Assembly: GCF_964340395.1 (NCBI RefSeq)
Contig: NC_135549.1
Location: 29,274,095 to 29,338,094 of the forward strand
DNA length: 64,000 bases
Reading direction: 5' to 3'
Source: Glandiceps talaboti
Taxonomy: Eukaryota > Hemichordata > Enteropneusta > Spengelidae
A program made the position numbers and the translations under genes. The notes beneath the pieces are model-generated. The model was not told the origin of the DNA. It did not search any database and was given only the letters and a program-made list of their open reading frames with translations. Shown here piece by piece: positions 27,978 to 40,496 of this stretch; position 1 is the stretch's first letter; the number at the start of each line of letters is the position of its first letter.

Positions 27978-28605
27978 GAATGCCATGCACTGTATGGCAG
28001 TGTATGACCCCCTAGTGTACTGTATGGAAGTGTATGACCCCCTAGTGTACTGTATGGCAGTGTATGACCTAAAGTGATATGTATGGCAGTGTATGACCCC
28101 AAGTGAACTGAATGATGGCAGTGTATGACCCCAAGTGAACTGAATGATGGCAGTGTATGACCCCAAGTGAACTGAATGATGGCAGTGTATGACCCCAAGT
28201 GAACTGAATGATGGCAGTGTATGACCCCAAGTGAACTGAATGATGGCAGTGTATGACCCCAAGTGAACTGAATGATGGCAGTGTATGACCCCAAGTGTAC
28301 TGTATGGCAGTGTATAACCCCAAGTGTATTGTATGGCAGTGTATGACCCCAAGTGCACTGTATGGCAGTGTATGACCTAAAGTGCACTGTATGGTAGTGT
28401 ATGACCCCAAGTATACTGTATGGCAGTGTATAACCCCAAGTGTATAGTATGGCAGTGTATGACCCCAAGTGCAGTGTATGGCAGTGCATGACCCCCAGGT
28501 GCACTGTATGGCAGTGTATGACCCCAAGTGCAGTTTATGGCAGTGTATGACCCCGAGTGCACTGTTTAGAAGTGCATAATCCCCAAGTGCACTGTATGAC
28601 CACCT
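27978..28605. repeat. 29/32-bp minisatellite
   Basis: About 20 copies of a unit with the core GGCAGTGTATGACCCCAAGT. Two variants alternate in blocks: a 29-bp form (…CACTGTAT) at both edges and six or so 32-bp forms (…GAACTGAATGAT) in the middle. Because neither length is a multiple of three in phase with the other, all three minus-strand frames are open for long distances (up to 201 codons), but the peptides are only repeat translation (…LGVIHCH…/…GSYTAI…). No gene is inferred. Confidence 0.96.
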
Positions 28606-30621
28606 CAGTAACTCCTCCCCCTCCCCTTTATACTCAAGGGCTATATAAAAAAAAATTACTGTAGCAAAATCCATTCAAAATTTGAAGGAAATTTTATTTG
28701 GCTAATTCTAATAATTAAACATTATACTTCATGTCTGATTCATGACACAGTGGCAGAAATAAGGAGAAACTGGTTTAAAAGTTGAAGGTTGAATTGTCTC
28801 GTGATATTGAGAAGATTTGCTTGGTTCTAGGGCCCTCATTACTAAAGTGTATACACCAATGTGGCAACCTAAAGGTTAAAGTTCAGATGTCATCCCAAAA
28901 TGCATGTCTGGATGAAGTGTTTTTTTCTTTGCTGACAATCAGTGCATTGCATCACAATCACTATGGAAGCTCTTACACATCTCTACTTCCAACCAACACA
29001 CTTAAGACCAAAAAAAATTTGAGTCAGCGCGTGCATAACTGAAATACCCTAGCATCGATCTCCTATTTGTTTCATTTTTGTCAAGTCCATGCAATCTAGG
29101 GGAACACAAAAATAACTCTCCGTACATTAAGTGTTGCTTCAGTGAAGACAACTGCAGAGCCAATCATGAACAAGCAATTGCAATCTGTCCCACATACACA
29201 CTTGCTCTAAAGTACTGAAAAAGTATGTTAACTGTCATAAATAGTAGATTGAGTGACTGAAGGAATTTTAAAAAAAATCACATCGCATTTTAGACAAATT
29301 ATCCTGACCAGAAGCAATTTTTTTTGCCTAATGGGTTTTATTTGCACAATGTCAGAATTCACTTTAATTGGGGAGTAAAACACCTTGTTCATAAATTATG
29401 TAAATTTCTCCTCAGATATAAAAGTTTTTTTTTTTAAAGTCTATAGTTACTGGCATAACAATTTGAAATACTACATTGTATACCAGTAACATACAACCTG
29501 TTGAAAAACACTGGTACGTTTGCTTGCTTGTGGCAAGCAGGAATGAGTCAAGTTTCATGCAAAGACATACAATGTAATGAGTATAGGTTATAAACACCTC
29601 AGATGCCGGAATCCCATAACTGTTTACTGACAGAAGGATATCTAACGAATGTTACATGATAACTTTGAATTCCACAGATATAGACAAACTGATAATTGTT
29701 CCTGAAATGAACTACTTCAGAGCCCCCCCCCCCCCTCACCCTGTTGTTTTTTGTATCAGTCCTATAGTTGTTTTTACCTAATTCTGACTTTCCCTGAAAT
29801 CTTTCCTTAACTCACTTCATTCACACAAACGCACTAAGTGTTTTCCACGGGTTGTATCATCCACTTTTTTCTTTCTTTGCAGCAAAGTGAGATTATTCCT
29901 TTACAGAGCAGATGGGTATATATATACATGTAGATGCTAGACTGCTGATTGTAATGTAACCCTCATCGTTATTCGATTCTGGATATTGCATCACTGCACT
30001 CTAACCACCTACTAGACTCATAACATGCTAATGGAGGAAGAACTTGAATCAGGATTTTATACTGTTAATTATGCCGTAAATTATATAACAATTTAGCATC
30101 AAAATACATGGGATAATAAAAAGTTATTTTTGTATCCAAGTACCATTTAGTATTACTATGCAAGTGATAAATCAATTAAAACATTTTTTTATCAAGTATT
30201 ATCCTGTATATCAAGGCATTTTTATGGACAAGCAATGAAGAAACTTCAGAAAGTAATTTGATACAAGGTTTTCAAACCTAGTTATGTTACAAAGCCTTCA
30301 TGTTGGGGAGTAGCTAAATATCTATCTAAGAAAGTAAGATTGTAAGATTGTAAGAAAGTCTTTATACAACAAAGATGACAATAAACTATATGAATGAGGA
30401 ACATCATACATAGAACAGGAATATTTTTTAAATGTCCCCCATTAATGATGTGTTACCTTTTGTAAGACTTGATTTAAAAAGGTTATAAACACACAAGTAG
30501 TTCAAAGCTTGTAAAACTTGTATTTTATAATCTCATGTATTTTGATGAAATGAAAATAAATTCATGAAAAACATATTTAACGAAGTACAGCAATTAAAGG
30601 ATTTGGTTTAACATAGATGCA

Positions 30622-30835
30622 AACTGAAACTACATGTATTGTTGTCAATATGGTAGATTACACAAATGGGTGATAGTGGCACCTCTATTTATATGGATAT
30701 CATCACCCTGTAATCATGATAGCGTAAACATTAGAAGACCAAAAAATGAACACTGCAAAATCATGGAAGCCATCAGTAATGGGACTCTAATGTGGGTAAA
30801 ATTAAAATGTCAATAGTATCAACACATCACAACAA
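30622..30835 (+). mobile_element. Family D dispersed repeat
   Basis: 'atggtagattacacaaatgg', 'gtgatagtggcacctct', 'catcaccctgtaatcatgatag', 'gtaaacattagaagacc', 'gaacactgcaaaatcatgg' match 8655-8895 (reverse) and 38158-38365. The short open frame here (60 codons) is not conserved among copies. Confidence 0.7.
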
Positions 30836-31089
30836 TAGTTATGTTTGCTGAAATCTCTCAAGTGCTGCATTTGCATAAGATTTGTCATTTTTTATACTTA
30901 TAAATTCAACTAGTATATTTGATAACAAATGCAGGGAAAAATGTAACTTTGGTTTATGTACATGTACATGTTTGATGGCTTAGATGAAATCACTCCAACT
31001 CAGTTCACATCATGTCTTTACAATGTTAGTTAGATTAATGACAAGAGTTTTAATAAAAAATTTCTTAATGTGTGTTTCATGAATTTATT

Positions 31090-31320
31090 TGTTTGTTTTA
31101 TATGTATATGTACATGTACAAGTACATGTATATGATATTATGTATATTATGTATATATATGTATGTGTGTGTTTGTATATGTGTACGTGTATGCATGTAT
31201 GTATGTATGTATGTATGTATCGGTATGTATGTATGTATGTATGTATGTATGTATGTATGTGTATGTACATTTTTATATATGTGTATGTATATATGGATAC
31301 TATGTATGTATGTGTGTTGG
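31090..31320. repeat. (ATGT)n microsatellite
   Basis: A long ATGT/GTAT repeat with interruptions. It keeps all plus frames open as Met/Tyr/Val/Cys-rich strings, which are not genes. Confidence 0.96.
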
Positions 31321-33033
31321 GAGATACATGTGCACTTTGTTTGTGGATTTATTACATATTAAATGTAATGTAGCCTGACTGTAGTTATGTTTAGCAGTGA
31401 ATATATACCTCTTCCCTATTTTTTACAGCATACAACTGTTCATTTCAATATCTCTTTTGTATACATATGGTGAGGTAGTATATTTATACTTCAAAAGGTG
31501 TGACACCTTTGGAAGGGAGGAATAACTATACTAATCTATAGTAGAGATACTTAAAACAAACATGAAAATCTGTTACTACATTAACCTGTGTTAGAGCAAC
31601 TAAATTTTAATGAATAGAGCAGCCTACACTAATGACACGGTATACATTAAACACATATACATTGCACCATGCCAGCAAATCATCAGAACACTCAAAGTTT
31701 TGAAACATAATTACAGTATCGAAAACACATAGCCTGGAACCACATCCATGTCACGACACTTCAGATGTTTCCAGGAGTCCATGAACACCAAACTGAGCAG
31801 GAAATACACAACTCACTAGGTAGTCCATTGAAAATAACTTGAACTTATCCAAAATGCTATTCAATTTACTTAATATGCAAAATTCAGTTTTACTGGTGAA
31901 AATCCATCGACTGAAAACATGCAATTACTACTGAACCGAAAGGCCTGAAAAGATTAATTCACTGAGCTTTTTACTCTAAGCATGCTAACATAAAAAATAC
32001 TCACAGCACATGTCTGAAAGCCAGTGGCATATAAGTATATCTGAATGTCAACGGTTCATAACAAGAGTTATTGCTTGTGGGAGAGGATACTTCAAAGACT
32101 GTGTGGGTGTAAATTTGCAATTTTACGTCAACTTTTATTAATTATCACTAAGGTAACGAGTCAGTTCAGTTATTTGTTAGGGAACATAAAATGCTTTAAA
32201 GTCACGTTACATTGATTATAACCAGTGACTATTGAATGTGTTTCTGATTAGATTGGCCTTGGAGAAAAAGCTATAGGGTAGCTGTCTAAAAGGAAAAGAG
32301 TACCTTTCAGAGATTGATCAGTTCTGATTTTACAGGAAATTTCATTTGTGCTTCATTGGGTAAGAGTGGGATGTAGCGTTTAAAATGCAGGACAATGTCT
32401 TGAAATAACAATAGCTGTGAATAGTGACTATATGTTTAAAACAGTAAATAAGAAACCTGAGATTTCAAGACTTAATTTGACTTTTCTAACGATGTTAACG
32501 TATCGCCATCCTTTTATGTGTTTTGCCTTCTAGTATTACTGCACAGGAATATTAGTTGATTGAAATCAGTAGCACTCACTGCTATACTGTCTCAAACTTA
32601 AGAAAAATAACTGCAGCAATTTGGCAATCTAGCATTGCTTGTACTTCAATGTTTTAGAGGTGATAGTGGCAACATGTAACATTGCTGCAATATCTGAGTA
32701 GAGATAACTGCAGCAAACCATGAGCAAACTAACACTGCTACGACAGCTAAATAAAAATGACATTCTAGTGCTAAAACTTCTGAGTTATAGATATCTTAAA
32801 AGCTACTGATTAACACAACTAACTCTCCAAAACCATTTCACTTTAAGTTTAATATCCTCAAATACGAATGAGTTTTTAAAGTTTTAATCCCTATTACACC
32901 TTCAGTTGAGTCATCTCCCAAGCTCTATAACATCAACACACACAAATAAGTTTTAGCAAACAATTTCTGCACATGTTAATAGTCCTTACAGTCCCAACAA
33001 AATTGATTTTTAAGATTTGAAAGAAAATCGTGA

Positions 33034-33216
33034 TCATACAGGGTATACATTTTTCAAAGCATGACGAAGGTCTGTTCCATTGATATTCTGGGATATTTCT
33101 AGAAATTTTTCTTTTTTAGCTTTCCTGTTATCAGATATATTAATTTCTGAGTACTGAATAGCCTCTTTGTGATGAACCCTTGGTGAATTTTTTTCTATCT
33201 CTTTCTGATTTGTCAC
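33034..33216 (-). CDS. Unrecognised Lys/Glu-rich open frame, doubtful last exon
   Basis: 60 codons ending in TGA, with a stop just upstream and no ATG start. The peptide (TNQKEIEKNSPRVHHKEAIQ … NGTDLRHALKNVYPV) is hydrophilic and has a coding-like composition, unlike the hydrophobic chance frames of this AT-rich DNA. An acceptor could be the AG at about 33205, but its pyrimidine tract is poor. A terminal exon of an unknown gene or a pseudogene fragment; no family recognised. Confidence 0.15.
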   Translation of the reverse strand: MTNQKEIEKNSPRVHHKEAIQYSEINISDNRKAKKEKFLEISQNINGTDLRHALKNVYPV

Positions 33217-33955
33217 TTTTCAATGAGCTCCCATTCAAAGTGGAGATTTACTTCTTGAAAAGATATTCTGCAGAAATTCAATACAAAAATAAGCCTGGCA
33301 TGGTGAGATAAGATCGTATACTAACAACTCTCTTTGTCAAATTGATGATTGGCAGTTAGGTGATTTGTACAGCTTAGGACTGGAAGTAGTGAACTCAGAA
33401 AGATGTAATGTTACCGTGATGGAATAAGTCATAACTTATGAAGTTGCTGTGTATGCATGTATTTCTATATCTGTCTCCCCACATTCACCTCAGATCTATG
33501 ACATTTACAATCAGTTTATAGCATTTTGGTGAGCTTTCACTGCCATGATAAATAAATTTCTCATTTCGTTGACACAGTGATTACATGGCTTTGTGGTTTT
33601 CTGTAGCATTTACATTTACAAGCAAAGTGTTTTTATTAGAAGGTAATATTTACCTGCAATGAGTTCCGATGGGGTTTTACATGGTTCCCACCAAAATATG
33701 GCAAGTTTCCAAGTTTTACCAGATGTGGTATCTTGTCTATTGGGGTTCCCACTCTTTATAGCACAAACATACTGCAGCAGCAAAACAGACTCTCAATCTC
33801 ACCTCATCTCAATAAATTTAAGGACACAGAAAAATAGGATGCTCACTGTCCAAAAAAGTTTGTAAAAAAAGTGAAATATCTAGCCTAAACCCTTCATCAC
33901 TATAAGCTACTACAGTTAACATACTTAACAAGTATGAAATATACATTACTTAATC

Positions 33956-33986
<31 letters not shown>

Positions 33987-34013
33987 TGCATTTATTTATT
34001 TATTTATTTATTG
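33956..34013. repeat. (ATGT)n(TTTA)n microsatellite
   Basis: (ATGT)7 followed by (TTTA)6. Confidence 0.95.
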
Positions 34014-34554
34014 GAGTACCACATTTTATATAGTGTACCACAATGCATAGCTTGTTGTGGACTGAAATGTCTTTGAAATTGATATGGTCCTACGCTACAT
34101 ACACATCAGGGTAGTTACCTTCCAAAAACATGGCTGCTACTTATTATACAATGTACAGTAACTCAGTTTATCACAGGAATAGTACACAGTACCCAACTGT
34201 CACATAAACATGCAGTCTTTAGTTAGTTACTGATTTCCCCAGGTTTCTAACCAGTGTTTTTGTTAAAGAACAGTCAGTAGATAAAATCTATGAGAGTTCC
34301 CTAAGGTGTGTTACCATGCTTCCCCACCAAAATTATAGACTATAATGTATGGAAAACAATGCAACTTTTACCAGATTTCCCCCTTGCTGTTATCAAGGTT
34401 CTCAGACCTTAACAAAAACAGTTATGACACAAGACCTCAAGTTGTAAATGTCACATCTATTATTCATGAGTATAGGAATGTACTAGCTTTTAATTTCACT
34501 GTTAGATGATCATTGTTTTATGGCCCCGGGTGACAAAAAAAATATGGTTATAAT

Positions 34555-34967
34555 AAGTAAGGCCTAATAAAAAAAATTGTGTGGTTCCGCTTACCTTCAA
34601 TTTTAGAATCGGTGTGGTAGGTAGATTTTTTATTTTATTTTATTATATATTTTTTTCATGTGTGAGTGTCTAGTTCAGGTTTTCCATTGTTATCCAAATG
34701 GTCTCTGTGTTGTATATTTCTTCCTATCAGATGTACCAGTACAGCCATTACAGATTGGAAAAAAACTTTTACATGGATATTGTCTTTTTAGGTTTAATGT
34801 CAGTTTCCACATCCACTATTTCTCGTGAAACTTCACAATTTTTGCATTTTTATGGGTTTTTTTTCTTGAGTACGTAAAAATAAGTTGAGGGTCAGTAGTG
34901 AAAAACTAGGTTAGGTTGAGTAACCAAAACCAAGCAATTATTTTTTTTCGGCCTAATCAAACCTATG
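34555..34967. mobile_element. TIR element with AGGCCTAATAAAAAAAATTG ends
   Basis: The left end 'aaggcctaataaaaaaaattgtgtggttccgcttacc' and the complement of the right end 'ttaggccgaaaaaaaataattgcttggttttggttactcaacc' form terminal inverted repeats of about 35-40 bp with a few gaps. Total about 410 bp, AT-rich, no ORF. I recall similar GGCC-AAAAAA-ATTG-TGGTT ends in other invertebrate DNA but cannot name the superfamily. Confidence 0.72.
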
Positions 34968-35461
34968 GCAATGGAGGATAGACTTCCACCCACTTAGATA
35001 CTAAGTAGTGAATGAATAAGAAAATGTTTTCCTAATGTGATTGGCACATTGGAAAACTACTGATGTCACATGGCACAGCATGCAGCATGTTCTTTGAAAT
35101 CCAGCCCCAGTAATAATTTGAGCCTGTGTTTTTGGCTGATATTTCATTAGACTAAAATATTGAATTAATTCTAGAAATCTATGGGGCCATCAGTGAATAG
35201 TACGAAGGGTTAAATAACTGCAAGAATGGTTATCATGTTTTGTCATGACTGAAAACAAATTTAAAAAGTCAAAGATCTAGATTATAAGATACGTCGTGTT
35301 GTTCAGCCCTATCAGGCTTCTAAAACCATGACTGTATTAAACTGTCCAATATCCTCCACAGTGCAGCCAGATTTGGTTGCAGCCAATCAGATATACACAT
35401 GTAGTTATGCTGTAAAAGATGTCAAAACGACCATGCAGACAGCCTTTCAGCCCACGATTCA

Positions 35462-35587
35462 GGCCCCACCCTGAACTTGGGATTAGAAGTTCAAACAGAA
35501 GTCATAAATAAATGTAGATTAAAATCAAACAGGCACAGTAGTTTCTGCTTCTGTTTGAACTTCTAATCACAAGTTCAAGGTGTGGCC
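35462..35587. repeat. Foldback with 41-bp arms
   Basis: The left arm 35462-35502 (ggccccaccctgaacttggg…) and right arm 35547-35587 (…cacaagttcaaggtgtggcc) are inverted copies with three or four differences and a 44-bp spacer. Right next to it (35610-35760) a segment 'agatgctagacgtgagggatagctgatagca' is duplicated with small changes. Confidence 0.85.
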
Positions 35588-36228
35588 AAAATCTTTAATC
35601 TATCAGACCCTTGCAGGTAGTACAGATGCTAGACGTGAGGGATAGCTGATAGCATGGCATGAATGTCATATCTTACAGACTAATAGTACAGATGTGAGTG
35701 ATAGCTGATAGCACAGCAAGAATGTAACTGTTTACAGTTGTATCTTACAGACTTTCAAACATCAAAACGCAAATTTTGTACAACATTTTTATATATAAAA
35801 GTAATTTTTTTATTCAAAACATAGTGTGATACTAAACTAAATTTTAAAGTGTAAATAATATATACAAGCACTTATATACAAAATAATACTGGTAACTTTA
35901 AATCTATTTGTTTTGAACAGAACACTTTGGTATCTACTTTGTCTTTTAAAATAAATGAATTTTTCTCAATTCACACACAGTTTTCCGTGCCCGTCAGAAA
36001 CTTGTACATCTCAGGACATACAGTCACATTGTGGTAAATGGATTGACGTAATATAGTGCCTGCAGTAGGTAATCGTGTATCACTATATGCCTGGAAGTTG
36101 AACTGAGTAAAAAATCTTATTTACACAAACTTTTCAATAAAAAGACAAAAAACACAACAAACAGCTGGAGTCTGTCCTTTGTAAATGAATAGTAAGAAAT
36201 ATCCAAATAAATAGTAAGTATAAATTAA

Positions 36229-36686
36229 AAGGGAACATCACTGAATCAGATGTATTTTCCTAAACTTTGGGTTCTAGAGTCATTTCATGACTTCACATTA
36301 ATTTTGTGTGATTGCAAAAAAAAAACCTCACCAAACTGAAACCATTTTTCACCTCTATTGTTCTCACAATGAACCACAGTTGCATCATGGACTTAAATAG
36401 ACATACATATGTATAAGATGAACACTGAATATTCATGACTATTTATCGAAAGGTAATAAGCACTTATGAGTCATGAATATTCAGCATGCATCTAATACAT
36501 ACATGTATGTATGTCTGTGAAGTGCCATGAGTCAACAGTGCATCAGTGAAAGAACAATAGAAACTGAGTTTCAATTTTGTATTTTCTGGCAATCACGCAA
36601 AATTTATGTGATGTGAAATCATGAAATGACTCTCCTGCGTCCAAAGTTTAAGAAAATACCTGTGTTTCCTGGAGTGGCATTCCCCT
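36229..36686. mobile_element. Family A element, second full-length copy
   Basis: Same ends as the copy at 25798: TTAA then AAGGGAACATCACT on the left, and TGGAGTGGCATTCCCCT then TTCA on the right, so the right TTAA has one change. The inner parts (tgactctagaacccaaagttta and its complement; gaatattcatga twice inverted) again fold back. About 458 bp, non-coding. Confidence 0.8.
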
Positions 36687-36719
36687 TTCAAATCCATTCT
36701 AATGATTTGCTTTGTTATC

Positions 36720-37390
36720 ACATAAATACGTGCATATCTTCTACTGTGTGACGTCAAACAGGGGTGATTTCAGAGCATATCACCCCTGTTCTACCGAACT
36801 ATTTTTTCTCCGTACCGTTGTTTGAGTGTTCGTGTCAATCCTACGCTACGATCAAGTTTATCGTAATAATTATGTGCTTTCAAAACGTAAATGCATACAT
36901 TACGTTAGTAACGTTACATATATCCTTGGATGGCATGAGTTTCATACGTAGAAGTCCTTTTATTTTTATTTGATACATGTTATTCTATTTAAAAATCACG
37001 TAGATTATCGATGTAGCAGTCGGCAAGCTTACTTCCGATTTTCCGTCGAGCTCAGATCTCCGAACTTACACAACCCGAGAAAATATTATTAAAATGACGG
37101 CACAAAAGTCGTATTCAGACAATTCTACTTACGTTTTAAACTAAATTCGATATTACATGTACATCGCAAGGTTATAACCGATAATTTTGGTTGAGAAACC
37201 ACACAACAGTATGACCGATACCATACATGGTAAGCTTGACCTCGCGACAGGTCACGCGATTATGTAATTTGCATAGCCATCGGGCGCCATTTTTTAATAC
37301 GCGATGAAGAATATAGTGCGATGAAATGATGCAGTATTCGTAAAATACGATTTAAAATTTTAGAAAAATACGGGGAAATACTTAGTTATG
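36720..37390. promoter_or_regulatory. CpG-containing region, possible promoter
   Basis: CpG dinucleotides are clearly more frequent here than in the surrounding AT-rich DNA. On the minus strand near 37292 there is AAAAATGGCGCCC, like the YY1-type AANATGGCG element found at many animal transcription starts. Minus-strand 5' splice-site-like GTAAGT and GTAAGC occur near 37130 and 37030. A perfect 12-bp hairpin (AACAGGGGTGAT) is at 36757-36790. I could not join these to any coding exon, so a gene starting here is only a guess. Confidence 0.35.
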
Positions 37391-37570
37391 TGATAAATAT
37401 ATAATTCCATGAAATCAATGTTAGTTTTACGTCATAATGCTCCTCGTATGATTCCGCGGACTACAAATTCTCGCCTACCGGCTCGAATTTGTATTAGTCC
37501 GCGGAATCATACTCGGAGCATTATGACGTAAAACTAACATTGATTTCATGGGATTATATATAATTATCCA
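37391..37570. mobile_element. 180-bp near-perfect palindrome (foldback element)
   Basis: Two arms of about 75-80 bp (37391-37470 and 37488-37570) are inverted copies with few mismatches: 'atgaaatcaatgttagtttt', 'acgtcataatgctcc', 'tatgattccgcggact'. The centre is 'tcgcctaccggctcga'. CpG content is higher than in the surroundings. Short length and lack of ORF fit a MITE or a young foldback insertion. It adjoins the CpG-containing region at 36720-37390. Confidence 0.9.
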
Positions 37571-38157
37571 GCAATCATAACTGAAATACCATATCAAAGA
37601 ATGAACACACATCACTGTATGTTTGCATAAAAGCCAAAAAAAACCCAAAAATATCCTGTGTTAAACCAAACTTCATGCACTTCAAATCAAACAAGGTTTA
37701 CCAGTAAACAAGGTTGGCCAGGCTCTGAAAAAGTGAATGAACACCTATATGTATGTATGTATGTACAAAAGCCAAGGAATATTTCATAACATGATCAAAA
37801 CAAATTATTAAATTCAATATCATGAACTTTCAACGTAAATATGGTGGTTGACCAGTAATCACCAATAGCCTAGTCTTCCTATACTCAAATACTTCCACAA
37901 TGTCAATAGAAGTGAGTGGATTCTAGACTGGAATACATTGTGTTAAAGTCTTACATACAGTTTGGGTGGATATTATAAAGTACATGTAACCTAGAATTTC
38001 ATAATAAATTATATAATTTCATTTTAGGGTAGGTAACTTAGTTACCCAACTTAGTACTAAAAAAAGTATGACGAGTACTGTAAAAAAAAACCCACACATA
38101 CATGTATTATTACATGAATGTTATTAGCTACAAAAAGAAGGTTTTGCTGTAAAGATG

Positions 38158-38365
38158 ATGCGGTAGATTACACAAGTGGGGGATAGTAGTGCTTCTGTTG
38201 TGTGAATCTACAATGTAATCTCCTTGTAGCCAAGATATTGTGAATACTGTAAGTGTCAAAAAATGTACACTGCAAGATGACAGATGTCATTAGAAATGCC
38301 ACCCTACTGTGAGTACAATCAAACCAACATCAATTCAATATAATCAACATGTCACAACAAAAATT
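38158..38365 (+). mobile_element. Family D dispersed repeat
   Basis: 'gcggtagattacacaagtgg', 'ggatagtagtgcttctgttgtg', 'acaatgtaatctccttgtag', 'tgtacactgcaagatga', ending 'acatgtcacaacaa' as at 30835. Same family as 30622-30835; non-coding. Confidence 0.7.
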
Positions 38366-38862
38366 TTAGTTTCTGTCTATCTTCATAAACTAAGACCTTG
38401 ATTGCCAGAGTAGTAAGTTAAAGACAAAAAATATCCTCCAATCATGATTTAGACACTTTAAAAATAACTTCACACTTCTCAACTTGTGTAGGAAAGATAT
38501 TGAGAAATAAACAGTCAAGGGTATTCCTTAATTCCAAATGTATTGAATATATTATAATACTAACACAACAAGTTCAAGGCTAGGTTTGTTCATGTTCTTT
38601 GTAAGCATCCCAGAGGTCTACAAACTCTACTTTTTTTTCTTCTAATCTTTGGTTAGTAATCCTTTACAATAATAATGTACTACTTATGTCAAGTGCTGTG
38701 GGAGCTGTATTGATCCAACTGTGTGATACTACATAATCTTGTTACTAACAAAGGGCCACTTGACACCTTTCATCCCAAAGTACCATAACATTTAGATAAT
38801 ATACCCATAATACAAAATATAGCAATCCATCAAGTAAGGTCTCATGTATAAGCATACAGAAT

Positions 38863-39150
38863 TGACGGGAAACGCCACTGCAAAAAGTAAAGGCATTTTC
38901 AGAACTTTTGTGTACTGGAGAATCATTTCATGATTTTTACATCACATACATTAAGTGTGATGATGGTCAAGAAAAAAACTAGTTGAATCTCGTTTCTCAT
39001 TCATTGCTCAGTTGTTGCCATGGACACATTGTGTCCTAAGAGTCATCATACATACATGTACATATGTAATAGCAGTAAATAAATATTATATTCACAAGTT
39101 ATGAGTGCTTAGTACCTTGAAATAAAGCAATCATGAATATTTATGTTATC
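38863..39150. mobile_element. Family A element, diverged 5' half
   Basis: Starts 'gacgggaaacgccact' and keeps 'tactggagaatcatttcatga', 'acatcacatacatt' and the central 'catgaatatt'. The right half is missing or too diverged to recognise. Non-coding. Confidence 0.6.
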
Positions 39151-39299
39151 TATATACAATGTACATATACCAATAATGTACATTTTTATATATGGCCATC
39201 CCATAATTGAAATAGTACACCAAGCACTGTTACCAGTGCACCAGAATTCCCCCCAACACAGATCTACGGTATATGTATGTATACTGATACAATCCCATA

Positions 39300-39595
39300 T
39301 ACTTCCTCAACTTCCTGCGGAGCATACATTATACAATCTGTGCAGTCACTGCAAACACACTGGATTAAATCTCTCAGCTGCCCGTTTATATACAGCTGGG
39401 TTGACTGAGGCACAACAACGGTACTGCCAATAAGTGCAATAAATCCTTCACATAACAATCCATGTCCTACCAGGTTCCCATTTCTACAGATGTACTGAAT
39501 GAGGTAAAACAGTGGTACTGCCACTAAAGTACACACAATTAAATCCTTCACATATCAATCTCTGTCCTACCAGGTTCCCATTTATATACAGCAGC
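39300..39595. repeat. Degenerate tandem repeat of about 95-120 bp
   Basis: 'gtactgccaataagtgcaat', 'aaatccttcacata', 'tgtcctaccaggttcccattt' appear twice in order (39421-39488 and 39514-39590), with a weaker third copy before. Opposite-strand frames of 95 and 96 codons here are not conserved between the units. Confidence 0.75.
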
Positions 39596-40496
39596 ATTGG
39601 CGGAACACAGCAGAAATCAAATCTTGCCTGAGGACATTAACCAATCAGAAACAATTGGCAGTGGCAAAGGCTATTGTAACTATTCAACATCAAATATCAT
39701 TATAAAAAAAAGCTTCCTACCTTTCCAAACAAAAATCTACCTCTTTTCTTGTGACATATAATATTAAAAGACTGTGCCAAGGGCATCAAACCAGGCAATT
39801 AGAGAATTATCAATTACTGCAAGCTTCTCAAAATCTTCTAAAGAAATTCTGTAAGATAAAAAATGATAATATTAGGGGCGGTTTTTTTGTATAGTGCTTG
39901 CCAGCATCAATTATTTCCCCTGGCATGGACCATTTTCTTTAAATTTCATGTAAATTATAAATTAATTTTAAAAAAATTTCTATAGTTCAGCCACAGATAT
40001 ATTCATGGGCCAATGTATTAAATACTCTCTTTGCAAAGTTGAGGTGAGGGTGGGGTGGGGGGTGGGGGTGGGGTGTAGGGTGTACAGTTTAACACTGTCA
40101 CTTGTTTTTCATGTATGTTACTACAGAAAGGACATTGCCCACACAATATGTAACTTACTATGAACCCAGAGTCCATGATTAATTATTCTTACTGGACAAT
40201 ATATACACAGTTAAGGTAATATTGACTTATTTTTAGCAATCAATTCAAAAGTCAGACAACATACAGTGTTGTTCATTTTTTTAACAATCAATCAACATTC
40301 TACAGTATAATGGACAAATAGTTGGAATTTATTTATTACCATACATGTATTTATTTAGAGGAAACTGTCACATTATTTTTCTTTAGAGCTTCCTGCATGT
40401 ACACACCAATTTGTTAGAATTGAACCAGATCGGAAGGATTAATACCTGCATATTTACAGTCTGATGTGGCCACCACATGTATGCAATATATTATAC

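Larger units (their letters stand above)
28606..33033. other. No gene found
   Basis: AT-rich DNA holding a Family D repeat (30622) and the ATGT microsatellite (31090). A poly-C tract is at 29724-29734. Confidence 0.55.

Noticed and set aside
28069-28674. 201-codon minus-strand open frame
   Set aside because: Pure translation of the 29/32-bp minisatellite; open in all three frames, no start context or splice sites.
31072-31378. Several overlapping Met/Tyr/Val/Cys-rich frames
   Set aside because: All from the (ATGT)n microsatellite.
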